Source: Apostichopus japonicus
Lineage: Eukaryota > Echinodermata > Holothuroidea > Aspidochirotida > Stichopodidae
Direction of reading: 5' to 3'
NCBI RefSeq assembly: GCF_037975245.1
Contig: NC_092569.1
Span: 21,783,168-21,847,167, forward strand
Length of the DNA stretch: 64,000 bases
The notes under the pieces are model-generated. The model ran no database searches. It saw only the letters and a program-made list of their open reading frames with translations, and had not been told where the DNA came from. Both the position numbers and the translations under genes were made by a program. Every line of letters starts with the position of its first letter. The first letter of the stretch is position 1. This document shows positions 55,201 through 64,000 of this stretch, one piece after another.

Positions 55201-58200
55201 ACAGATAACTTTAGTTGGCATAAATTAAAAACAGCATATCAACATTCAGGATGCTAAGCCATTCATGGAAACATAAGGCCTGAAACTTCACTTTTGCACT
55301 GTTCAACGTACGGCACGATTGATGTCATCGTGAAATTTATACCGTGAGAAAGTAGTATGGAACAATGGAAAGCCATCGAAAGTGAAAAAGAAAAACAAGG
55401 AAACACCTCTGTAACTTTGCTAAGTAAGACCTCTATCACCGATGAGAAAATGTTACATTATGTTACCATAGGAACCACTTACCACCTAGTGGTGACGTTG
55501 TTGTTGACTTCTCGACTAGTTCACCCACTGGTTTAATCTCCATCTTCGTTTTGGAGATGTCACATCGTACAGTACCTGCTTCTTTTCTGTTGTGCATGCA
55601 GATACCAGTATCCCATGGATCACCGTACTGACCATTGAAATTTACTTCATAACAATACGTGTACCACCAGCCACCTTTATGGGAAATTGCGCATGAGCCT
55701 CTTGATAGTTCATCGTTGTCGCGATCATATGTTGAGAACTTCTGATGACGATGAAAGTCCATATAATCATATTCTGCAGAATGAAAGAAACCATGCTATA
55801 TAACATAAGTTTTGTTTTATGTTTGCACGACGTTTACATCTCTAGATTAAAGATTTGTCATGAACGGTTCAGAGAATTGAAATCAGCTTGAAACATGTAT
55901 TTTAAATGACCAAAACTTACAATGGAATGACATTTACAAACCTACATAAGCATAACAACATGCTATCATAATATCTATTCACCGAGCTTACGTAGATTAA
56001 TGTTCGCACTAAACTTGCTGTTATCGTTTTAGAGAACGGGATTTCGTATGAGTGGGGTAGGTGGTGGAATTTTTTACAAAAATATGACACTACACAAGAA
56101 TTTGTAACACAATTTATGTGGGCACATCATACTATAGGGAACACGTTCTGATGGCCTTAGTCAGGTGCATTTTCCACACTGGTTATCTCTCTATGTAGGT
56201 GTTAACACTGATTTTAGGGCTACAGAACAGTGTTTGAGTTAGGTATACAGGTAATTAGAGAATAGTCAAAATCACATCAGAAGTGAAGAAATTAAACAAC
56301 CCGTATGAAACTAAAACACAACAGTGAATAGGTGGTAAACGAAATTTACCTGTATTAGATTTAGTTGTTAATAAATCGCAACGCAGGATCAAACAAGTTA
56401 GTACAACTACATATATATCTCTTAATTATGAAATGTTTTCTTCATATTGCAACCTTTACTGGCCCCGAAGTTACATACCCAAGCTGCCATTGTAGATGCC
56501 GAGACCTTCTAACATGAATTCGGTTTCTTCATCTTCAATCCAAAAGCGGTCATATTCCAAAACGTCGCTTTCACCAGAACTATAGAACAAACTAACTTTC
56601 AGCGCGTAATGTCTTTGATTTGATATGTAATGAACCTTTTCATTTCCTAGCCAAAATTCCCCACTCAGATTACCAAATCCATTGGTATAGTCATTCCAAT
56701 CACGATAAAATGAGACTGAACCATTGAAACGATTCTGGAACACCTTTGACAAAAAAAGTTAGAAAGATACGGTACGGTATCTGTCTATAAATATATCACA
56801 GATTGTTTTCTTCACATTCAGTTCAATATAATTCAAACCATTACATTCACAAGTATCGTTATACACCTGAAATTAAAGGACTGAATACTATTTCAATGGT
56901 ATGGCAGTCTAACACACTGTTAGTCATCACGATCGACAAATATCCCGGCAATGAGGAAAACCCAACAGTGATATCTTTATGATATATAATAATAAGAAAA
57001 TAGTTTTCCTTTCTGTACCCCTTTAATAAACCATTTCAAGGTTGAAGACTAAAGGGATCTTGAAAAAAGTAAACATTTTTGCGATATGTTCTCACATTTT
57101 TAATCGATCTTTACTCACAGTACTCGAGATATTGTCAAAGTTTCCGTCACAAAAGTTCTGAGATACTTACAGTCCAACCATCTTCGCAATAAACCGGAAA
57201 CGGATTATGAGGCCAAGATCCTGGGTAAATCTTGTAAACGCCTTCTTCTCTGGACAAATTGTTGTAAATATCCTGACAATCTCGTAACGGTGTGCACTTC
57301 GAACCATCTCCCATGAATCCTTCATTACAAAAGCAGGTCTGATTGGCACAGGAGGTACTGTCATTACATTGAGAATCTTGGCAACTGTGATCTTCTCCGA
57401 AACATGTACAGTTAATTGCACCATAAGAGAATTAGATCGTCAAGTTTAAAGATGAAGGAAACAAGAGATGGAAGGAATTTTTTTTTTGTGAAAGATATCC
57501 GATGAAAAAAAAAATTTCACGATCATCAATAAAACAAATAAAAACACGTCTTAAAGCCACCAATATAATTTCCAACACTATTGTTTAACAAGATGTAAAT
57601 TTAAATATTTTGAATTGACGTTAATGAGTTGAATTAAGCAAAATAGTTAAAGCTTGATGAATTCATTATGCAGTGATGAATACTTTGTGCCAGTCATGTG
57701 ATCATGTAGAGTTGTGAGAACAAATGATGTAATTCATTTTTGAGTGCTATAAAATCCCCGAGGTATTTCAAAAAGTACAAAGTATAATGATTTAAATATT
57801 ATGTGACACCTTTTGGCCATTTTAACACGTATTCTGTTTCTTCATTATATACTTTATTTTTCAATATGTATTCATTATTATACTAAATTGGACGAAGATG
57901 TCGGTACTTTCAATGCAATTCAAACCAGCGCTGCAATGATCTTAATTATTAGATGATGTTTAGGAGGTGATACTTATTGCATTAAATTTTAAAGGGACGA
58001 ATCGTGATGAAGAACTGCAAGATAGCTACATGTTCGTTATCGTCACTGGCGAAAGACATAATGACCAACACTAGGGTGACCTGCTTATGTAATCGCTATG
58101 TTAGTTTTTATCATTCAGATATCGAGCAAGCAGGCTAATTGTCAATATATGACAATAATTTAACACTGACTTGGAATTGTGCTGCTGCCTCTCTTTCTCT

Positions 58201-61200
58201 GATACGTGCACTGCTAATGTTCGATGACCCTTTCACAAATGCTTATGCCAATGGAATTATAGTTCCATCAGATGCTTTAAATGATACCATCTTACCAACT
58301 TGTCCTGACACTGTAGTGGTCTTATCAGACGGTTTGATTTTCATTGTCGTCATGGTGATATTACACAGGATGGTATTATTTTCTTTCAAGTCGTGCATAC
58401 AAATGCCAGTATCCCAGGGATCTCCGTACTGACCGTTGAAATTGACTTCATAGCAATGGTTAAACCACCAGCAACCCTTATGGGACGTAGCGCATGAGTC
58501 CCCGGATAGGTATTCGTTATCGCGATCATAGGTTGAGAATTTCATTTGACGATGAAAATCCATGTAATCATATTCTGCGGAAGGGAACCAAATTATTACA
58601 TTTCATGAGCATCTCCAATAATTTAAAGGAACAAAAATTCAGCCTATAACATACATGTGATATGTACATAATATTATACAAATTGTCAACACACAGATAA
58701 ACCTTTTGCAAGTGGAATGTTTAATTTGATTCAAACGTAATAATCGAGAACTAAATTTACCTCCAGAATTAAAACGTTAATTATTCCCTCCATTTGTGTA
58801 ACAAATGTTTCCAGCTTCATACATATCTTAGTAGTGTTGCACTCTGGTTTCGAAAAAACCTATTTGAAAGGGAATGCAGTGCGAATTTTCTTTATGAATT
58901 CTTCACCCCTTTTAGGCGCACAATTTAATCAATTTAGTTCATATAGGATCGAAAAATAACTATAGGTCTTCACGACGCTCGATTTAATAGCCTGCGAAAA
59001 TGGTTGATGAAAGTGAAAACTTAACATTCGAAATTGAGGTCATTATAAAATATTCTGCCTTTTCAGATCAGAAATTTATCTTTAAAGTTGTACTTTACTT
59101 CCTTTTCCTGTGTGTAATTACTGCCCAATTTGAACTAACTGTTGAAAAATGGAGTATGTACACCAAGACTATTCGGAGTCCTAATATCAGCATAGTGCAT
59201 AATGATAAAATGTGAAGAATTGGTAGTTTATTCAGTTTGTGTACATAGCTAATTTTGAATCCATTTGTTGGTTCCTTTATTTCCAGTCCCGTTTTGCTTG
59301 GTCTGATAAATATATTAGAAACTTACTAACACTTTGTTATCGTATTATTCATTTCGCCAGAAAGCTTGGTAACCACAAACAATTTGAAAATCAAGACAAT
59401 TGGAATAACGTTGTAAAATTAATATCCTGCGATAGCAGTTGATCAGTATGCGTACCAGAACTGCCAGTGTATTCTCCAAGGACCTCTAACTTGTATTGGG
59501 TTTCCTCTGTCCCTATCCGAAATGGGTCGTACCGAAAGTATCCGTTTTCACCGGAAGTAAACTTGAAATTCATTTCCAGCATGTAATCACTTTGACTTGT
59601 TATGTAATGCACCTTTTCATTCCCGAGCCAAAATTCACCGTTCAGATTACCAAATCCATTTCTGTATGTATTCCAATCACGATAAAACGAGACTGAACCG
59701 TTGAAACGATGTTGAAAAACCTTTAAGAACAAGACAGCGAAAGTATTGTAATTTAATTCTCAGTTGTATATATGTTATTGTTGATAGTTTAACGGACATT
59801 TATCAGTATGATGTCTTTTAAATTAAAACTTAAATGATAACCTTACTCAGTGTATTAGTATTGATACTTCATATTAGAAGGAAAAAAAAAAGTTAAAGCT
59901 GAGTGCTAGAAAAGTCTCTATTACTATTGAGGTTTCCAAGACATTCAGCAGAATAATTTGTTATAAAATCTAGAATGTCGATTACAGCTAACTAGATGGT
60001 GGCGTCGAATCCTAAGTGCAGAGCTAGCTGTTAATGTTATACCATTGTTTACATATGTTAATAACTCAAACCAAACATGTTCTTGTAACTTTTATATAAA
60101 CAAACGATTGGATGATATTCAACACAATTTGTACTTGTCAACTTTGTAATGTGCTGTAAACATTTCACTTGCGATCTTGAAAACATTATGTTTTTTATTG
60201 AAGTTTGTGTTGCATTTTAGAAAGGGACGTTGCACAGAGTATTGGACTTTGGACTTGAAACTAAAAGTATAATGGAACTACATAATGGACTGATAGCAGG
60301 GTCTTTCGACGGTGTACAACATAATAAAATGAATAAATATATTTGTTTTTTGGGTTCATCCTCTGAAATATTGGAAAGTTTCTCACATACACGACTACGA
60401 TTGCGTCTGTTTTTTTTTTATACCGAAGTTAGGCAATACTACTAGTTCCGATAGTCAACAAAAAAATATTTCACATAATTATATAGCATAGTTCCAAATA
60501 CTTGTTAACATAATTAATGGAAGTAAACTTACAATCCAACAACTTTGGCAATAACGTGAATAAGATTATGCGGCCAAAAGACCGGATTTTTATTACTGTT
60601 TCTTCAGCATATTTACAATAATGTTTTAAGATAATAAAACATGATCACTTACAGTCCAACCATTTTGACAATACACCAGAAATGGATTATGAGGCCAAGA
60701 GTCTGGGTAAATCTTGTAAACGCCTTCTTCTCTGGAAACATTGTTGTAAATATCCTGACAATCTCGTATTGGTGTGCACGTCGAACCATCTCCCATGAAC
60801 CCTTCATTGCAATGACAGTGTTCTATACCAGATTGGCTTACACAGGTTGCATTAATACCACAGGAAAAGCTTTGACAGGACAGTACATCATCATGACACG
60901 TGCAATGTTCGGTACAGTTTGCTGTTATCAGAGATATTCCATTCTGAAAAGTAAAAAATAAAACATTTTACGTTTCTCAAAATATAGTATATGTACGAAA
61001 GATCTGCCGTGTGTTCACTTTGATAAAATCCAATCCTTGGCATTGAATCAGAAACGTCTAATAGGAAACTCTGCAACAAATTAATTACACGATTTCTTAT
61101 GGCTTAGCAACAGAAAGTAAGTTCATGTTCTTAATTCGGGATAAACCTCAAGCTGAGCTTTATCTTGTATAATTTGGAGAAGATTAGTAATAAAGATATA

Positions 61201-61822
61201 AAAAAGATAGCTATGTCCAGTCGAATTGACGATGTAGAAAAGTACCTTTTGTCGTAAGTAGACTCACCGGTACAACACCGTATACGTGATGATAGCAACC
61301 GCATTCTTCACGTGAGATGCATTCATTTCCTTTCAACATGAACCCATCAGGACAAATGCAACTTTGAGCTCCAATACAGTTGTTGTAACAACCATACAAT
61401 CCAGTAGGATCGTCGCATGTCACCTGGCAGGAGCAGTTTCTCCAAATAGTATTCACAGAACATTGTGATTGAGTTGTAGACTCTGCATTGTTCAAGAAAG
61501 GGGATACGTGATGGTGAAATGGTATGAAGCATAAAAACAACATTGATGGGTAAACGTAGGAACGCAAAAATGTAAAATATGCAAGGATCAATGTTCCATT
61601 CTGATATATACCCAAATAACACTACGAGGAAAACTACAATTGATACGGTAAAATGTGGACATAAGCAATTGTTAACATGATACAAAAAAGACAACAATGA
61701 AGGCTCATAGCGAGGAAAACTCAGTGAATTTGTAACTGACACTTCTCACAAAATTTCTGATGTGACGCAAACGTGCGGTGGGTACTGCATTAGAAATGGG
61801 TTAAATAAATGAATCCTCATCA

Positions 61823-61866
<44 letters not shown>

Positions 61867-63742
61867 TTATTATATTTTATATATATCAGACGTGGGATTT
61901 ATCTTGATTTTAAACATCTACTACATTTAAACGTGAAAAATATACAGTTCTTTCAAGTTATAATTTTAAATGGAGTGTGTCAATTATTTAATAGTTACCT
62001 ATAGTACTTCCTTTCGTGACTGGTCTGGTTGCCAATGACGCTTTTGAAGTTTCCCTACCTGTCAAAGCAAGATCTCAAAAAATTATTAGAATACATTAAC
62101 CCTGATATTTATTAATTTATTCCACGACAAACGTTGGCGTTATCTTGATTACTCAAAATTTATCATATTTATATATGAAAAATGTGCAATTCTTTCAAAT
62201 TAAATTTCAAATGGAGTCAGTTATCTATATGTTACCTATAGTAGTTCCTCTCGCGATTAGATTCGTTTCCGATGACGACTCTGGCGTTTCCCTACCTGTC
62301 AACAAAAGATCGCAAGATTATTATAGAACATTAATCCTGGTAATTATATATTTATTTGACAACAAACGTGGGAATAATCTTGATTATTCAACATTGATTG
62401 TATGTTTAACGTTAAAAATCTACAATATTTCTAATTGAATTTCCAGTTAAGTCAATTATCTTTATGTTACCTATCGTAGCTTCTTTCGCGATCAAATTCG
62501 TTTCTGATGACGACTCTGACGTTTCCCTACCTGTCAACGAAAGATCACAAGATTATATTATACTGTCACACTAAAGCTACTTTCGTCTTTAAGATGTAAT
62601 TAAAGATACAATATTACACCAGTGGGTATTTTCCCAACCATTCCTCGCAGTCATAAAATTAAATCTCGTTTGTTCATCATCAATTAAACAAATAAAATGC
62701 TGTTAACAGTATTTAATATTTCTATTACACGAATTCTAATTGATTTGGTAAAATGTCGAACCGTGCTGGAATATCGTCCAATGTATCAGATTTGGCACGT
62801 AGCATTATCATAAACAGTAAAGAAAAAAAAACACATATGTATCATGGAGTGGAAATGGTTGCAGTTGATCTACTGGTAGTTTTCACGAGTGAAGTTGCAT
62901 CTAAACACAAAATTGAAGTAAAATTATGATACATTGCATATCAGTTACGCTGAGCAAATCCCTGATTATGATAGCTTAAAGTTGTAAAGCAAATAGTTAT
63001 GTGGGACGTTACAGTGTCCGGATTTAACGTTTTAAGCTTGTGAGACTCAATTAATATAGCTGGATTATTTAGCCTAACACATACGGTCATGTCCCCAGAT
63101 GCAACATAAACGTCAATATAACATCATATAACATAGGCTACATATGAGGCGTTTTAACAAATTTATCAAGAAAAAAAAAGAGTAACTAAACTTGTAATAT
63201 TATAACAATTTCGTAAGGCACTATACAGTATTCATTATGACATATATAATCAATAAAAACCTTAGTACACTCTTTGAACGTTCTACTGTTACTTGAGCTT
63301 ACACATTTTGAAATAGAAAGAACAGATTAAAAGACTGCGATATGTTTTATGATGTCGTTTTTTATACTGTTAGTTACTCACCCTGCATACTCTCGGTAAA
63401 TGCCTGCGTACCACAATCATCTTTGCACAACGATATATCTCTGCCTTGCCCAGCGTTGGTACACTTGAAAAAACCTAAGAAAAAATCTTTGCTCAAGCCT
63501 GAGTACTTTTTATCGCAAAAGTGAATTAAGATAGCACACCATTGTCTGAAATCAACATCTTTGGCAGTTCATAAATCAAATTATATGCTATAATACAAAC
63601 CAAAAGCCAAAAAAAAATATATATATATATATATTAATACAAGACAACAAGAAGCATTCTTACCCACAGCAAGCACTTTACAATTAGGCGATAAGAAACA
63701 AATCAGAAACAGAAACGAGAATAGCAGGTTTATCTTATCCAT
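52034..63742 (-). CDS. Secreted multidomain TIL/EGF/fibrinogen-related (FReD) protein, multi-exon
   Basis: The predicted exons, 5' to 3', are: signal peptide (63742-63664), Cys-rich (63474-63382), three 60-nt linker exons, TIL (61482-61268), EGF+FReD start (60943-60653), FReD middle (59720-59456), FReD end (58574-58296), EGF+FReD 2 (57394-57171, 56743-56479, 55773-55483) and TIL/EGF/FReD 3 (54586-54387, 54139-53849, 52850-52586, 52281-52034). All joints are in phase: 3,186 nt, 1,061 aa. FReD signatures are FYRDWN.Y.NGFG, FWLGN.KVH, YD.DND and WW....C. The TIL segments resemble those of FCGBP/SCO-spondin-type proteins. FReD proteins often bind acetylated sugars in innate defence; that role is inferred. 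I recognise no named orthologue. The gene could instead be two transcription units. Confidence 0.75.
52586..52850 (-). CDS. FReD gene: middle FReD exon, cassette 3
   Basis: Acceptor CGTTTGCAG and donor TTG|GTATGT, phase 0 to 1, 265 nt. It encodes IFQRQINDSSGFFRDWNSY, GSFWLGNDKVHVIS and FRIGNEESKYRLESLG. Confidence 0.88.
53849..54139 (-). CDS. FReD gene: TIL tail, EGF-like and FReD start, cassette 3
   Basis: Acceptor TTTCAAAG and donor ACG|GTGAGT, phase 0 to 0, 291 nt. It encodes DDCTMRCSCQDD, an EGF-like module (SCESYSCGSHARC to MGNGTVC) and the FReD start PRDCQDVYDSG to YCQEGWT. Confidence 0.86.
54387..54586 (-). CDS. FReD gene: TIL domain exon, cassette 3
   Basis: Acceptor TTATGTAG and donor CCG|GTAATT, phase 1 to 0, 200 nt. 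It encodes CPINTLWQNCSCQATC, GCYNNC, SCICSDGYLLKGEDC and EECGCYQQH, parallel to the TIL exon of cassette 1. Confidence 0.82.
55483..55773 (-). CDS. FReD gene: final FReD exon, cassette 2
   Basis: Acceptor CATTCTGCAG and donor GGTG|GTAAGT, phase 1 to 1, 291 nt. It encodes TYDRDNDELSRGSC, KGGWWYTYC and NFNGQYGDPWDTG, then a Thr/Ser linker that joins the next TIL exon in frame. Confidence 0.85.
56479..56743 (-). CDS. FReD gene: middle FReD exon, cassette 2
   Basis: Acceptor GTCAAAG and donor TGG|GTATGT, phase 0 to 1, 265 nt, the same length as in the other cassettes. It encodes VFQNRFNGSVSFYRDWNDY, GEFWLGNEKVHYIS and an acidic IEDEETEFMLEG. Confidence 0.88.
57171..57394 (-). CDS. FReD gene: EGF-like and FReD start, cassette 2 (shortened exon)
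   Basis: It encodes a six-Cys EGF-like domain (HSCQDSQC to GDGSKC) and the FReD start LRDCQDIYNN to YCEDGWT; donor ACT|GTAAGT, phase 0. The position equivalent to the usual 5' border (about 57425) has no AG, and an in-frame TAA lies at 57434-57432. The nearest usable acceptor is GTTTCGGAG at 57396-57395. This gives phase 1, exactly matching the preceding exon's donor. The TIL exon of this cassette is absent. Confidence 0.65.
58296..58574 (-). CDS. FReD gene: final FReD exon, cassette 1
   Basis: Acceptor CTTCCGCAG and donor TTG|GTAAGA, phase 1 to 1, 279 nt. It encodes the calcium-site region TYDRDNEYLSGDSC, then KGCWWFNHC and NFNGQYGDPWD, and a short Thr-rich linker. The usual Gly before WW is Cys here (codon 58473-58471). 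Confidence 0.86.
59456..59720 (-). CDS. FReD gene: middle FReD exon, cassette 1
   Basis: Acceptor GTTCTTAAAG and donor CTG|GTACGC, phase 0 to 1, 265 nt. It encodes VFQHRFNGSVSFYRDWNTY, GEFWLGNEKVHYIT and FRIGTEETQYKLEVLG, the core of the fibrinogen-related domain. Confidence 0.9.
60525..60625 (-). pseudogene. Decayed duplicate of an EGF/FReD-start exon
   Basis: The minus strand reads a degraded match to the 3' half of the exon just upstream: GAAGAA..., GGCCGCATAATC, ATTGCCAAAG, TTGTTGGATTGTAAGT, including the donor. It has several indels and no frame. It lies 28 bp past the donor of the intact exon and is not used. Confidence 0.7.
60653..60943 (-). CDS. FReD gene: TIL tail, EGF-like domain and FReD start, cassette 1
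   Basis: Acceptor CTTTTCAG and donor ACT|GTAAGT, phase 0 to 0, 291 nt (97 codons). It encodes ANCTEHCTCHDD (TIL tail), an EGF-like domain with six Cys ending NEGFMGDGSTC, then the FReD start IRDCQDIYNN to YCQNGWT. Confidence 0.86.
61268..61482 (-). CDS. FReD gene: TIL domain exon, cassette 1
   Basis: Acceptor CAATGCAG and donor CCG|GTGAGT, phase 1 to 0, 215 nt. The Cys pattern NTIWRNCSCQVTC, GCYNNC, SCICPDGF and REECGCYHH is a trypsin-inhibitor-like (TIL) domain as found in FCGBP or SCO-spondin. It continues into the next exon with the CxxxCxC tail of that module. Confidence 0.82.
61826..61895. repeat. (ATT)n / (AT)n microsatellite
   Basis: Simple TTA/ATT repeats at about 61826-61875 run into TATATATA, inside an intron of the FReD gene. 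No other feature overlaps it. Confidence 0.95.
61999..62058 (-). CDS. FReD gene linker mini-exon c (60 nt)
   Basis: Acceptor TTTGACAG and donor GTAACT, phase 1 to 1. It encodes RETSKASLATRPVTKGSTI, the most diverged of the three copies. Confidence 0.66.
   Translation of the reverse strand, partial: VGKLQKRHWQPDQSRKEVL
62236..62295 (-). CDS. FReD gene linker mini-exon b (60 nt)
   Basis: Acceptor GTTGACAG and donor GTAACA, phase 1 to 1. It encodes RETPESSSETNLIARGTTI and is highly similar to mini-exon a, including flanking intron sequence. Confidence 0.68.
62471..62530 (-). CDS. FReD gene linker mini-exon a (60 nt)
   Basis: Acceptor GTTGACAG and donor GTAACA, phase 1 to 1. It encodes RETSESSSETNLIAKEATI, a Ser/Thr/Glu-rich linker. 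First of three tandem copies. Confidence 0.68.
62874..62900 (-). CDS. Candidate 27-nt linker micro-exon of the FReD gene
   Basis: Acceptor TTTTGTGTTTAG and donor GTAGAT, phase 1 to 1. It would encode DATSLVKTT, Ser/Thr-rich like the neighbouring linker exons. Including or skipping it keeps the frame. Its tiny size makes it uncertain, and it is not counted in the 1,061 aa. Confidence 0.35.
63382..63474 (-). CDS. FReD gene exon 2: small Cys-containing segment
   Basis: Acceptor TTTTTTCTTAG and donor GTGAGT, phase 1 to 1, 93 nt. It encodes FFKCTNAGQG, ISLCKDDCGTQ and AFTESMQ, with three cysteines. No family was recognised. Confidence 0.7.
63664..63742 (-). CDS. FReD gene exon 1: signal peptide
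   Basis: ATG at 63742 opens MDKINLLFSFLFLICFLS, a typical hydrophobic signal peptide, with LAV near the likely cleavage site. Donor GTGG|GTAAGA, phase 1, as in all following linker exons. Confidence 0.75.
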
Positions 63743-64000
63743 GACGTAGAGCTTAATGGATAATTTTTTGGTCAGTGTGGTACTTTGATCATATTGAATC
63801 TCTAATAATAACGTCGCTATACAAAATTCTGACCGCACGGTAATTACATGATTTATATTAAATTATTGCTTTATCTATCGGAACAATAATGTTACTCTGA
63901 TTTTAAAGTACTTGTTTATTTGCTATTCATGGTAGAAAATCGATATCCGGAGCTTCCAACGGCACGTAATTACTAGTCACAATATTATGCCTTCTCATAA
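63743..64000 (-). promoter_or_regulatory. Upstream region of the FReD gene
   Basis: Only 258 bp upstream of the predicted start codon lie inside the window. They are AT-rich, without a clear TATA box or initiator. The transcription start may lie here or beyond the window, possibly with a non-coding first exon. Confidence 0.35.

Larger units (their letters stand above)
61990..62545 (-). repeat. Tandem array of about 236-bp units, each holding one mini-exon
   Basis: Exon starts at 62530, 62295 and 62058 are 235 and 237 bp apart. Similarity continues into the introns (GTTACCTAT, TTTCCCTACCTGTCAA, CTTGATTA). The array therefore arose by duplicating a whole exon-intron block. Confidence 0.85.

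Noticed and set aside
60525..60625. Fourth functional EGF/FReD exon
   Set aside because: Indels destroy the frame and the cysteines. It is kept as a relic only.
61211..61742. Overlapping minus-strand frames longer than the TIL exon
   Set aside because: Only 61482-61268 is supported by cysteine pattern and splice phase. The extensions are intron read-through or another frame.

Overview
The window looks like nuclear DNA of an intron-rich, AT-rich invertebrate animal. Short exons with GT-AG borders, long introns full of small DNA transposons, tRNA-derived SINEs, a LINE and a Penelope relic, and a secreted protein that repeats fibrinogen-related domains all point to a marine deuterostome. An echinoderm, possibly a sea cucumber, is my best guess, but the sequence alone does not prove it. 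I see no prokaryotic operons, CRISPR arrays, rRNA or functional tRNA genes.

Layout. 1-2500: decayed repeats. About 2530-7605: an apparently intact non-LTR retrotransposon (LINE), with ORF1 (PHD finger, SGNH esterase, two zinc knuckles) and ORF2 (endonuclease plus reverse transcriptase). About 7830-8790: a minus-strand Penelope-like element relic with GIY-YIG coding remnants and a hammerhead-like motif. 8800-13300: no gene; two short transposons with 8-bp target duplications. 13331-36669 (+): an eight-exon PPM1G gene (nuclear PP2C-family phosphatase, 551 aa), assembled here with every splice phase matching. Its introns hold about a dozen mobile elements and minisatellites, including an exactly 4,000-bp TA-flanked transposon that carries a BEN-like exon.

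41499-45349 (-): a three-exon ankyrin-repeat gene resembling ANKRD66 (177 aa), tail to tail with PPM1G. 45350-51900: no gene; several hAT-like miniature elements, one nested inside another, and an element containing telomere-like repeats. 52034-63742 (-): a multi-exon gene for a secreted protein with signal peptide, Cys-rich segment, three tandem 20-residue linker exons, and three TIL/EGF/fibrinogen-related (FReD) cassettes. The middle cassette has lost its TIL exon and the usual acceptor of its next exon. An internal acceptor has exactly the phase needed to keep the frame.

The three host genes look functionally independent: nuclear phosphatase, small ankyrin adaptor, and secreted lectin-like protein. 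The most notable points are the exon-phase compensation and mini-exon array in the FReD gene, the BEN-like exon inside a DNA transposon with a related unoccupied copy of its flanking repeat 2 kb away, and LINE ORF1 and ORF2 separated by a single in-frame UAG.
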